Shown here: piece by piece, positions 1 through 7,254 of the stretch
Numbering within the stretch: the stretch's first letter is position 1
Layout of the letters: the number at the start of each line of letters is the position of its first letter
Made by a program: the position numbers and the translations under genes
Notes under the pieces: model-generated
Seen by the model: the letters and a program-made list of their open reading frames with translations, nothing else
Databases searched by the model: none
Told to the model about the DNA's origin: nothing
From: Sandaracinobacteroides hominis
Lineage (GTDB): Bacteria; Pseudomonadota; Alphaproteobacteria; Sphingomonadales; Sphingomonadaceae
Length of the DNA: 64,000 bases
Direction of reading: 5' to 3'
Assembly: GCF_016464365.1 (NCBI RefSeq)
Contig: NZ_JADCUC010000002.1
Coordinates: 62,001 to 126,000, forward strand

Positions 1-392
1 CGGGCCGCATCGGCTATTATCCGGCGATGCTCGACGAAAACCCCGACGCCAACATCCACAAGCTGGTGACGCACGCCTATACCGCCTTCCCCAACCTCGT
101 CCTCGTCTCCAGCCAATATTACACCAGCATGATGATCCTGATGCCGACGGCGCCGGATCGCACGACTGTGCATTACGCCATGTTGACGCCCGGCCCCGCG
201 CAGACCGAAAAGGCAGAGGAAGTGTTCCAGCGGTCCTACGACCTGATCCTGAGCGTGTTCGGCGGCGAGGATTTCCGCGCCGCCGAAATCACCCAGGCGG
301 GGCTGTCGTGCGGAGTGCCGGAAGAAACCATCTATTGCGGGCTGGAGGCGAATATCATCCACTATTACGAGGCGCTGGAAGCCCTGCTTTGA
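1..392 (+). CDS. Rieske-type aromatic-ring oxygenase large subunit, C-terminal part (gene enters from left edge)
   Basis: About 129 residues are readable, in frame from base 3 to the TGA at 390-392. They resemble the end of the SRPBCC catalytic domain of ring-hydroxylating oxygenase alpha subunits. A strand-rich stretch (FPNLVLVSSQYYTSMMILM) is followed by a polar PDRTTVHYAML segment and the usual closing pattern of an acidic patch, a QAGL turn and a terminal helix (IIHYYEALEALL). The Rieske [2Fe-2S] motif and the 2-His-1-carboxylate iron ligands would lie to the left of the window, so the enzyme class rests only on this tail. The family hydroxylates aromatic or alicyclic substrates using electrons from a ferredoxin/reductase pair, neither of which is visible here. 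The stop codon overlaps the TTG start of the next acyl-CoA dehydrogenase (TTGA), so the two are probably co-translated. Confidence 0.72.
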   Translation, partial: GRIGYYPAMLDENPDANIHKLVTHAYTAFPNLVLVSSQYYTSMMILMPTAPDRTTVHYAMLTPGPAQTEKAEEVFQRSYDLILSVFGGEDFRAAEITQAGLSCGVPEETIYCGLEANIIHYYEALEALL

Positions 393-1384
393 GCGAATTG
401 GGGGACATGCTGCGCCGTCGGCTGGCGGGCGTCCAGCCCGACGCGGCATGGGCCGCGCTGGTCGAGGCGGGCGTGCCCGGTATCTGTGTGCCTGAAGCCC
501 TCGGCGGCCTTGGCCTCACCGTCGGCGACGCCGCCCCGGTGCTGGATGCGCTCGGCGAACTCGGCCTTTCCACGCCCTTCCTCGAAACCTCGATCCTCGC
601 CCCGCTGCTTACCGACGCCGGGGATCTGCTGCGCGACATTGCCAGCGGCTCCTTCGTGGCCATCGCCGGGCTCGAGCGCAGCCTGCGCGGCGGCGTCACC
701 GCCACGCCCACGGCAAACGGCTGGCGTCTCGACGGCGAAGCGAAGCTGGTGCTCGATGGCGGTTCCGCCGCCCACGTTCTTGTGGTCGCCCGCACCGAAG
801 CGGGAACACCCGCGCTGCTGCGGGTGCGCAACGGCCAGCCCGGCCTTACCGCGCGTACCTATCCAACGATAGACGACCGCGAGGCAGCCGACCTGCTGTT
901 CGTGGGGGTGGAGGCCAGTCTGCTCACAGCCGATGCCACAGATTCGCTGGAGCTGGCCGAAGACACGGCCATCGCCGGCATCGCCGTCGAAGCCGCCGCC
1001 CTGATGCGCCGTCTCGTCGAGCGCACACGCGAACATCTGGGCGAGCGCCAGCAGTTCGGCCAGCCCATCGGCAAGTTCCAGGTGCTGCAGCACCGGCTCG
1101 TCGACATGCAAATCGAATGCCGCCGCGCCGCCGCCATTGCCGCGCGAGCGGTGGAGGCGTTGCCGGGCCACTGGCGCGAACGCGGCCGCCTCGCCAGCGC
1201 CGCCAAGGTCACCATATCCGAAACCGCCCGCTTCGTCGGCCAGAACGCCGTCCAGCTGCACGGCGCCATGGGCATGACGCGGGAGCTGGACGTGGGACGC
1301 TATTTCCGCCGCCTGACGGTGATCGAAGGCCAGCTGGGCACGGCGGCGCAGCACCGGGCGCGGTTTGCGCGGCTGGCGGCTTAG
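389..1384 (+). CDS. Acyl-CoA dehydrogenase family protein, short form (331 aa)
   Basis: Flavoprotein of the acyl-CoA dehydrogenase family, which alpha,beta-desaturates acyl-CoA thioesters and passes electrons to ETF. The family signature RQQFGQPIGKFQVLQHRLVDM starts near residue 220, and HGAMGMTRE near 292 matches the conserved HGG.G.t.e block. At about 331 residues it is shorter than the usual 380-400, with an abbreviated N-terminal helical domain. That is typical of the small subunit of heteromeric FadE enzymes in steroid-type degradation. The YEGT motif that carries the catalytic Glu in many members is not recognisable near the C-terminus (IEGQLGT instead). Start: TTG at 389 overlaps the preceding TGA; ATG at 407 is the alternative. 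A longer partner-like acyl-CoA dehydrogenase lies 1.3 kb away on the other strand (2691-3890). Substrate unknown. Confidence 0.85.
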   Translation: MSELGDMLRRRLAGVQPDAAWAALVEAGVPGICVPEALGGLGLTVGDAAPVLDALGELGLSTPFLETSILAPLLTDAGDLLRDIASGSFVAIAGLERSLRGGVTATPTANGWRLDGEAKLVLDGGSAAHVLVVARTEAGTPALLRVRNGQPGLTARTYPTIDDREAADLLFVGVEASLLTADATDSLELAEDTAIAGIAVEAAALMRRLVERTREHLGERQQFGQPIGKFQVLQHRLVDMQIECRRAAAIAARAVEALPGHWRERGRLASAAKVTISETARFVGQNAVQLHGAMGMTRELDVGRYFRRLTVIEGQLGTAAQHRARFARLAA

Positions 1385-1436
1385 AGCCTGTTTGACAAGG
1401 AGCAGGACCGACCCGGACCCTTGTCAAACAGGCTCT
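1383..1436. terminator. Perfect 18-bp inverted repeat between convergent genes, candidate bidirectional terminator
   Basis: Bases 1383-1400 and 1419-1436 are exact reverse complements (AGAGCCTGTTTGACAAGG) around an 18-base loop. The left arm overlaps the TAG of the acyl-CoA dehydrogenase and the right arm ends in the TGA of the facing transporter gene, so the repeat fills the whole gap. There is no clear T-tract, so it could be a REP-like element rather than a classical intrinsic terminator. Confidence 0.6.
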
Positions 1437-2626
1437 CAGGCGGCCGCCAAAGCTCGCTTGCGGTCTGAGGCCAGCGCCAGCGACCACATCAACAGGCCGC
1501 CCAGCGCCAGACCAGCGCCGACGAAGCCGCTGGATTCGAAGCCGTAACCAGCTGCCACGGCCATGCCCGCCAGCCACGGTCCCAGCGCGTTGGCGAAGTT
1601 GAAGGCGCTGTGGTGGAGGGAGGCTGCCAGTGTCTGGGCCTCGCCGGCCACGTCCATCAGCCTGGCCTGCAGTGGCACGCCGAAGGAGCCGGTGATGCCG
1701 ATCAGGAAGATGACCGGGCCCATCGTCCAGACGCTGTGGGCCGCAAACGGGAAGAGGAACAGCATCACCGCGGCCAGCAGCAGCATGATGCCTACCGTGG
1801 GCATCAGCGCCTTGTCGGCGGCCCAGCCGGAAATGAGGGTGCCGATGGTCATGCCCAGCCCGAAGACGGCGAGCATGATCGGGATCGAGGAGGCCGGTGC
1901 CAGCGTCACTTCCAGCAGGGTGGAGGCGAGGTAGGTATAGACCGCGAACAGCCCGCCGAAGCCGATGGCGCCGATGGAAAGTGTGAGCCAGACCTGCTTG
2001 TTGCCCAGCGCGCTGAGTTCGGTGAGCGGGCTCTTGCCCTGGCCTGCCGGCTGGCTGGGGGCGAACAGGGCAATCAGTGCCGCCGTTGCCAGCGCACAGG
2101 CGGCGACGATGGCGAAGCCCCAGCGCCAGCCGAACTGCTGGCCGATGGCGTTGGCAAACGGCACGCCGATGATGGTGGCCAGCGTCAGCCCCAGCATCAC
2201 CCGCGCCATCGCCTGCGCCCGCTTTTCCGGCGGCACCAGGCTGGCGGCCATCAGCGCGGCGACGCCGAAATAGGCGCCGTGCGGAACGCCAGAGAGGAAG
2301 CGGAAGGCGAGCATCGAGCCATAGCCGGTGGCGACTGCCGACAGCGCATTGCCGGCGGCGAACAGCAGCATCAGCAGCACCAGCAGGCGGCGGCGGTCCA
2401 TCCGGGCGCCCAGCACGGCCAGCAGCGGCGCCCCCAGCACCACGCCCAGCGCATAGACGCTGATCACATGGCTGGCGCTGGCTTCTGAAACGCCTAGATC
2501 GGGCGCGAAGAAGGGCAGCAGGCTCATGGTGGCAAACTCGGTGGTGCCGATGGCAAAACCGCCGAGGCCCAGCGCCAGCAGAACCGGCCAGGCGCGGGAG
2601 GGGGACGGAGGATGTGCAGCGTTCAT
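1436..2626 (-). CDS. MFS efflux transporter, AraJ/YdhP (DHA1) type
   Basis: Twelve-helix major facilitator protein of about 396 residues. The N-terminal half follows the AraJ/YdhP pattern closely: GIGTTEF-type first helix (GFAIGTTEFATMSLLPFF), VISVYALGVVLGAPLL, the DRRRLL loop between helices 2 and 3, and SGVPHGAYFGVAALMAASLVPPEKRAQAMA. This family exports sugars or small drugs by proton antiport. Neighbouring genes are catabolic, so export of a pathway intermediate or toxic analogue is plausible but not shown. ATG at 2626 precedes NAAHPPSPSRAWP; an in-frame ATG at 2644 is equally possible, and neither has a strong ribosome binding site. The upstream gene on this strand ends at 2691, leaving a 64-bp gap. 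Confidence 0.85.
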   Translation of the reverse strand: MNAAHPPSPSRAWPVLLALGLGGFAIGTTEFATMSLLPFFAPDLGVSEASASHVISVYALGVVLGAPLLAVLGARMDRRRLLVLLMLLFAAGNALSAVATGYGSMLAFRFLSGVPHGAYFGVAALMAASLVPPEKRAQAMARVMLGLTLATIIGVPFANAIGQQFGWRWGFAIVAACALATAALIALFAPSQPAGQGKSPLTELSALGNKQVWLTLSIGAIGFGGLFAVYTYLASTLLEVTLAPASSIPIMLAVFGLGMTIGTLISGWAADKALMPTVGIMLLLAAVMLFLFPFAAHSVWTMGPVIFLIGITGSFGVPLQARLMDVAGEAQTLAASLHHSAFNFANALGPWLAGMAVAAGYGFESSGFVGAGLALGGLLMWSLALASDRKRALAAA

Positions 2627-2690
2627 CGGCGCAACATGGGTCATGCTGCAGCGCAGCACAACCCGGCCGCTGCGGTCAGCAGCCATGCAC

Positions 2691-3890
2691 CTACAGTTTC
2701 AGGTCGGCCTTGGCGATGATGCCCTTCTGGATCTCGTTGGTGCCGGCATAGATGCTGCCGGCCCGTTCGTTCAGGTAGCGCAAGGGGGCGATTGCCTGCC
2801 AGGGCTCGCCGCTGGCATGGCTGTTGATCTGGCCCGGATAGTCGAGCACCGGCCCGCCCGGCGCGGCGACGCCCGGTTGCCAGGCCCGGCCCAGCGGTCC
2901 TGCGGCTTCCAGCGCCAGTTCGGTCAGACGCTGCTGCAGTTCGGTGCCCAGGATCTTCATCATCGAGGCATCGGTGCCGACATCGCGCCCCTGCGACACG
3001 GCGGAAAGTATCTCCCCCTCGAGCGCGTCCAGCACTTCCAGCCGGATCTCGAAGTCGGTCAGCTTCTCCGCAAGCTCCGGGAGCGCCGGCGCATCGCGCT
3101 TCAGCGCTTCGAGGCGCACCTGCAGCTCCGGTGCATAGGCGCTGCCGCCGCGTTCGAACTGCAGGAGATATTTGGCGACGGTCCAGCCGTCGTCGATCTC
3201 GCCCAGCACATTGGCGACCGGCACGCGGACATCGTCGAAGAAGACCTGGTTCTGGATCCACTCGCCCGAGTTCATGACGATCGGGCGCACCTCGATGCCC
3301 GGTGTCGTCATGTCGATCAGCAGGAAGGTGATTCCCTGCTGCGGCTTCGGCCCGCGGGTGGTGCGGACGAGGCAGAACATCCAGTTGGCGACATTGGCGT
3401 GGGTGGTCCAGATCTTGGTGCCGTTGCAGATGAAGTCGTCGCCCTGCCTCTCGGCCCGCATCTGCAAGGCGGCGAGATCGGAACCGGCCTGCGGTTCGGA
3501 ATAGCCCTGGCACCAGAAATGCGCGCCGTTCAGCATTCTGGGCAGGAAGAATTCCTTCTGCTCGGGCGTGCCGAAATGCAGGATCGCCGGGCCGGCCATG
3601 GCGATGCCCATCGGCGACAGCGGTGGCGCGCCGGCCAGAACCCGTTCCCGCGCAAAGATATGCCGCTGCACCACGCTCCAGCCGGCGCCGCCATGCTCTG
3701 TCGGCCAGGCCGGCGCCGCCCAGCCTTTGGCGTGCAGGATCGCCTGCCATTTCATCGAGGCGTCGTGATCGGCATAGACGCTGGTCATGCGCTCGCCGGC
3801 GCGGCGGATGTCGTCCGTGAGGTTGGCGGCAAGGAAGTCGCGGACTTCGTCGCGGAAGGCCTCGTCTGCGGGGGAGAGCTTCAGGCTCAA
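2691..3890 (-). CDS. Acyl-CoA dehydrogenase family protein (399 aa)
   Basis: Full-length acyl-CoA dehydrogenase. It has an N-terminal helical domain, the middle-domain FAD/substrate segment FWCQGYSEPQAGSDLAAL (family pattern with the AGSD signature), WTTHAN, and a C-terminal IYAGTNEIQKGIIAK block. In short-chain enzymes the last motif is YEGT with the catalytic Glu; here Ala replaces it, so the base must sit elsewhere, as in long-chain, isovaleryl and FadE26-like enzymes, or be missing. Likely role: desaturation of a pathway acyl-CoA with ETF as acceptor. The start is a TTG at 3890 whose bases overlap the TGA of the upstream aldehyde dehydrogenase (TTGA), giving translational coupling. The open frame continues far upstream, but only as antisense-like sequence inside the previous gene. 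Confidence 0.88.
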   Translation of the reverse strand: MSLKLSPADEAFRDEVRDFLAANLTDDIRRAGERMTSVYADHDASMKWQAILHAKGWAAPAWPTEHGGAGWSVVQRHIFARERVLAGAPPLSPMGIAMAGPAILHFGTPEQKEFFLPRMLNGAHFWCQGYSEPQAGSDLAALQMRAERQGDDFICNGTKIWTTHANVANWMFCLVRTTRGPKPQQGITFLLIDMTTPGIEVRPIVMNSGEWIQNQVFFDDVRVPVANVLGEIDDGWTVAKYLLQFERGGSAYAPELQVRLEALKRDAPALPELAEKLTDFEIRLEVLDALEGEILSAVSQGRDVGTDASMMKILGTELQQRLTELALEAAGPLGRAWQPGVAAPGGPVLDYPGQINSHASGEPWQAIAPLRYLNERAGSIYAGTNEIQKGIIAKADLKL

Positions 3891-5314
3891 GCGGCATTCA
3901 CCTTCGGAATGAAGATCGATTTCGGCCGGGTGAATTCGAGCAGCCCGGCCAGCCCATTCTCCTGCCCGAAGCCGGATTGCTTGGCACCTGCCAAAGGCGT
4001 GAAGGGGGTCGATTGCAGGTTCTGGTTGATCCACACCGTGCCGGTATCCAGCCGGTGGGCGATTTCCGTGGCCTTGGCGACATCGGCAGACCAGACGGCG
4101 CCAGCGAGCCCATAGTCGCTGTCGTTGGCACGAGCGATCACGTCGTCGAGGTCGTTCCATTTCAGCAGCGGCAGCACCGGGCCGAAGGCTTCCTCCTGCA
4201 CCACGCGGCTGGCCTCGGGCGGGTTGTCGACCAGTGTCAGGGGCACGAAATAGCCGGCCTCGGGCACGGCACTGCCCTCCAGCAGGGTGAGGCCGGTGGC
4301 GCGGGCATCCTCTAGCAGGTTCAGCACGCGGCGGTATTGCGGCTCGTTCTGCACCGGGCCGTAGCGGTTGCCCTGCTGGGCGCCGTCGCCCACCGGAGTC
4401 GCCTTGGCGAGTTCGTGCAGGCGATCGCGCAAGCGGTCATAGATGTCGGCGTGGATGTACATGCGCTTGGTGGCGACGCAGACCTGGGCGGTGTTGTGGA
4501 AGGCGCCTTCGAACAGTTGCGCCGCCACGGCATCGACATCGACATCGGGAAGGATGATGGCGGCATCGTTGCCGCCCAGTTCCAGCGTGATGCGCTTCAG
4601 GTCTTTCGCGGCGGATTCCATCACCCGGCGTCCGGTCGCAGTGGAGCCGGTGAAGCTGATCTTGGCGAAACCCTTGTGTGCCGTCATCCGCGGGCCGAGG
4701 TCGTCGCCGCCGGAAATGACGTTGAAAACCCCTGCCGGGAAGCAGTCGCGGAAGAGCTCGCCGATGCGGAGCGTGGTGAGCGGGGTGAAGGGGGAGGGTT
4801 TCAGCACCAGCGTGTTGCCGGCGAGGAGGGCGGGGCCGATTTTCCACACGGCCAGCAGCACCGGGAAGTTCCAGGGCACGATGCCGCAGACGACGCCCAG
4901 CGGCACATGATGCACTTCCACGCGGCGGGTATCGCTGTCTTCGGTGACCTCCACAGGGATGTCGAGCAGGGTGGTCGCCTGCATCCACATCGAGGCGCCG
5001 AGAATTTCCGCCTTGGCGCCGGCGAGCGGACGGCCCTGCTCGGCGACGAAGAGCGAGGCGAGTTCGTCGGCGTGGGCCTTCAGGATCGCTGCGGCCTTGT
5101 TGAGCGCGGCCTTGCGCTCGGCGATGGAGGTCAGCTTCCAGCTTTCGAAGGCGCGCTTTGCGGCTGCGACTGCATGATCGAGATCCTTGGCCGTTGCAGC
5201 CGGGGCCTGTGCGAATACCTCGCCGGTGGCCGGGTTGCGGACGTCGATATGCGCCGGCGTGGAAACGCCCTTGCCGTCGATTGTCATCTGATAGCTTGCA
5301 GCCGCTGTCGCCAT
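3887..5314 (-). CDS. NAD(P)-dependent aldehyde dehydrogenase (475 aa)
   Basis: Oxidises an aldehyde to the carboxylate. Canonical features are present: WNFP near 148-151, the KPSPFTPL nucleotide-binding segment, FTGSTATGR at 221-229, catalytic Glu245 in LELGGND and nucleophile Cys279 in NTAQVCVATKR, with the C-terminal oligomerisation segment complete. Length and motifs are normal for the family. It is the first gene of a minus-strand unit that continues into the acyl-CoA dehydrogenase through a TTGA overlap. This suggests an aldehyde-to-acid step ahead of CoA-bound beta-oxidation, although no CoA ligase is visible. A palindrome (5445-5456) upstream resembles one in front of the adjacent GntR gene, making this unit a likely GntR target. 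Confidence 0.92.
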   Translation of the reverse strand: MATAAASYQMTIDGKGVSTPAHIDVRNPATGEVFAQAPAATAKDLDHAVAAAKRAFESWKLTSIAERKAALNKAAAILKAHADELASLFVAEQGRPLAGAKAEILGASMWMQATTLLDIPVEVTEDSDTRRVEVHHVPLGVVCGIVPWNFPVLLAVWKIGPALLAGNTLVLKPSPFTPLTTLRIGELFRDCFPAGVFNVISGGDDLGPRMTAHKGFAKISFTGSTATGRRVMESAAKDLKRITLELGGNDAAIILPDVDVDAVAAQLFEGAFHNTAQVCVATKRMYIHADIYDRLRDRLHELAKATPVGDGAQQGNRYGPVQNEPQYRRVLNLLEDARATGLTLLEGSAVPEAGYFVPLTLVDNPPEASRVVQEEAFGPVLPLLKWNDLDDVIARANDSDYGLAGAVWSADVAKATEIAHRLDTGTVWINQNLQSTPFTPLAGAKQSGFGQENGLAGLLEFTRPKSIFIPKVNAA

Positions 5315-5444
5315 GCCTGGTCTCCCTTGCGCGGCAGTTCGAGGCCGCTAAACTAATAACAATAGATTAAGCGGATGGACGGCGTCTGAACAGGGCGCAA
5401 TTTGGGGAGGATGCCATGGGAGATCTGCCGATCAGCGGGGGCAT

Positions 5445-5456
5445 CTGTCCGGACAA
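5445..5456. promoter_or_regulatory. Candidate GntR operator upstream of the aldehyde dehydrogenase unit
   Basis: CTGTCCGGACAA contains the perfect palindrome TGTCCGGACA. It lies between the end of the GntR gene and the start of the aldehyde dehydrogenase it precedes. A 10/12 match (TTGACCGGACAA) lies in the GntR/TetR divergent promoter at 6316-6327. HutC-type GntR proteins bind short palindromes of this kind. Confidence 0.45.
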
Positions 5457-5467
5457 TCTCGCCGCTG

Positions 5468-6211
5468 TCAGCCCTTCAGCCTGCGCATCGTCACGGCGTG
5501 TTTGTAGCGGTCTGCCGGGTGTGAATTGATGGTGAGCTGGGCGATCTTGCCGCTGGACAGCCGATAGCTGTGGCGCACTTCCAGCGCCGGGCTGCCCGGC
5601 TCTACCATCAGTTGCCGGGCGAGATTTCCGGCTGCCAGCCTGGCGCTGATTTCCTGGGTTACCTCGGCCATGGTCACCCCGAACAGATCCTCGATCAGCG
5701 GGAAGATCGGCGCCTTGTGCGTGGTGAGAAGGCGGCTGACACCGGCGAAATCCTTGTTGATGTAATGTTGGGCGTGGCCGAGCGGGATGTCGGAACCGGT
5801 GTTGAAGCCCAGCGCCTCCACGAACAGCCACTCCTCGCCGGCTTTCAGCCCGGTGCGCTGCGCCGTCGCCTTGTCCAGGGTCAGCATGCCGATATGCCCG
5901 ATGGTGAGGGAGGAGCCGCTGCCGGCGTGCAGCAGATCCTCGATCGACATGGCGCCGAAGCTGCGCATCCCCATCGTCGGCGGCGGGATGACGGTGGTGC
6001 CGGCGCCGCGCCGCGACGAGATCAGCCCGTCGTCGCGCAGGCGGCCCAGCGCGCTGCGCACTGTATAGCGGCTGACATTGAAACGGCGGCACAGATCCTC
6101 TTCGGTGGGGAGCTGCGTGCCGACCGGGAAGACGCCGCTGATGATTTCCGTCTTCAGCGAACGGGCGATGCGGAGATAGAGTGGATCGCCGGATCCGTTT
6201 TCGGGAGACAT
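5468..6211 (-). CDS. GntR-family (HutC/UTRA) transcriptional regulator
   Basis: A 247-residue DNA-binding regulator. Residues about 8-75 form the GntR winged helix: PLYLRIARSLKTEIISG, LPTEEDLCRRFNVSRYTVRSAL and LISSRRGAGTTV. The rest (about 90-240) has the UTRA ligand-binding layout, ending with a strand-rich segment around VRHSYRLSSGKIAQLTINSHP. HutC-type members are repressors released by a pathway metabolite. Start ATG at 6211 places MSPENGSGDPLY directly before the helix-turn-helix. Its gene lies upstream of, and on the same strand as, the aldehyde dehydrogenase/acyl-CoA dehydrogenase unit and is divergent from a TetR gene. Matching CCGG-centred palindromes in both control regions suggest that it regulates itself and the unit downstream. 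Confidence 0.9.
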   Translation of the reverse strand: MSPENGSGDPLYLRIARSLKTEIISGVFPVGTQLPTEEDLCRRFNVSRYTVRSALGRLRDDGLISSRRGAGTTVIPPPTMGMRSFGAMSIEDLLHAGSGSSLTIGHIGMLTLDKATAQRTGLKAGEEWLFVEALGFNTGSDIPLGHAQHYINKDFAGVSRLLTTHKAPIFPLIEDLFGVTMAEVTQEISARLAAGNLARQLMVEPGSPALEVRHSYRLSSGKIAQLTINSHPADRYKHAVTMRRLKG

Positions 6212-6248
6212 CAGCCAATCTACCTTTTGTGCGGACTGAATTTGCCAG

Positions 6249-6264
6249 CGCCGCCGCGGCGGCG
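6249..6264. repeat. 16-bp perfect GC palindrome in the GntR/TetR divergent promoter
   Basis: CGCCGCCGCGGCGGCG reads identically on both strands. It sits 38 bp upstream of the GntR start, inside the 186-bp divergent region. It may be an operator, but its low complexity means chance is a real explanation in such G+C-rich DNA. Confidence 0.3.
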
Positions 6265-6315
6265 GGCAGTCCTTTCCCTTGTTGTGGCGCATCGCCGGGG
6301 CCGAAGGCAACCGCT

Positions 6316-6327
6316 TTGACCGGACAA
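6316..6327. promoter_or_regulatory. Candidate GntR operator in the GntR/TetR divergent promoter
   Basis: TTGACCGGACAA is an imperfect palindrome (TTGnCCGGnCAA). It shares 10 of 12 bases with CTGTCCGGACAA at 5445-5456 in front of the aldehyde dehydrogenase. Its position, about 105 bp upstream of the GntR start and 70 bp upstream of the TetR start, fits autoregulation. Confidence 0.4.
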
Positions 6328-6397
6328 GTGGGCGGCCGCCGGCGCGAGGTGGCGTGAACCCGTTGACCATCTGCCGTGTCGGGCCGATGAAGGCGAC

Positions 6398-7054
6398 ATG
6401 GCAACACAGGTTTCAGCGTCGGGAAATTCAGCTTCCGGATCGCTGCGGGAGCGACGGCTGACCCGCAGGGGAGCCGACACGCGCGAGCGCATTCTGGAGG
6501 CCACCGTTACCTGCATCGTGCGCCGCGGTTTCGCGGCGATGACGGTGGAGAATGTGATGGCCGAATCCGGGATCAGCCGGGGTTCGGTGCTGCACCAGTT
6601 TCCCAACCGCATCGCGCTGGCCGAGGCGACCTTCCGGCGGACGCTGGAAACGGTGATCCGCGATGGCCGTCGGCTGGCGCTGGCGATCGACGACCCGTTC
6701 GAACGGCTGGCCGGATATAGCCAGATCGTATGGGACAGCCATTCGACGCCCGACGGCCTTGCCCTTTCGGAAATCCTGCAGGCGGCGCGTTGGGATCGCG
6801 AACTGGCGGCCGCCATCGAGCCTGTCACCCGTTTAGCGGAACAGGAAGTGGCGGTGGAACTGACCGAGCTGGCCGTACGGGCGGGCATTTCGGAGCCGGA
6901 AGCGATGATCGCCCGCGGCTGGTTGCTGGTTGCAAGTGCGCGCGGCCTGATCCTGGAGGGCGGCCTGCATGCCGACCGCCCTGTCATCCTGGCGGCGGTG
7001 GCGGAAATGCAGCGCAGCCATCGGCGCTTCTGCGAGCGGATGCGGCGCATCTAG
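6398..7054 (+). CDS. TetR/AcrR-family transcriptional regulator
   Basis: A 218-residue TetR protein. The N-terminal DNA-binding domain runs from about residue 24 to 75 (ADTRERILEATVTCIVRRGFAAMTVENVMAESGISRGSVLHQFPNRIAL; the recognition helix is around SRGSVLHQF). The remaining helices would form the ligand and dimer domain; the ligand is unknown. ATG at 6398 is the first good start. It is divergent from the GntR gene and lies 200 bp upstream of a TonB-dependent receptor on the same strand, so either neighbour may be its target. It is one of three regulators in the window (GntR, TetR, IclR) and a possible alternative to IclR as the reader of the TATCCG palindromes. Confidence 0.9.
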   Translation: MATQVSASGNSASGSLRERRLTRRGADTRERILEATVTCIVRRGFAAMTVENVMAESGISRGSVLHQFPNRIALAEATFRRTLETVIRDGRRLALAIDDPFERLAGYSQIVWDSHSTPDGLALSEILQAARWDRELAAAIEPVTRLAEQEVAVELTELAVRAGISEPEAMIARGWLLVASARGLILEGGLHADRPVILAAVAEMQRSHRRFCERMRRI

Positions 7055-7094
7055 AGCGCGGCGATACCAGGAATGGATTTGAATTAGCGCTAAA

Positions 7095-7111
7095 TCGCCG
7101 CGTGGTGGATA
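7095..7111. promoter_or_regulatory. TATCCG-N5-YGGATA palindrome, site upstream of TonB receptor 1
   Basis: TCGCCGCGTGGTGGATA matches 10 of the 12 fixed positions of the recurring palindrome and starts 160 bp before the receptor ATG. The 16 bases CCGCGTGGTGGATAGC (7098-7113) recur exactly at 44041-44056 in front of methyltransferase B. A separate palindrome TTAGCGCTAA lies just upstream at 7084-7093. Confidence 0.55.
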
Positions 7112-7254
7112 GCCATCACGTAGGCATGGGAAGCGGCATGTAACGCTATAGTTTCTGCGTCGGCGGGTCTGGCCTGCCAAGGGTAGGAAATTTTAGCGTG
7201 GAACGGTCGGCCCACAGAATGGCTGCCCCGCGCCCCATCCAAGGGGTAATAGAG

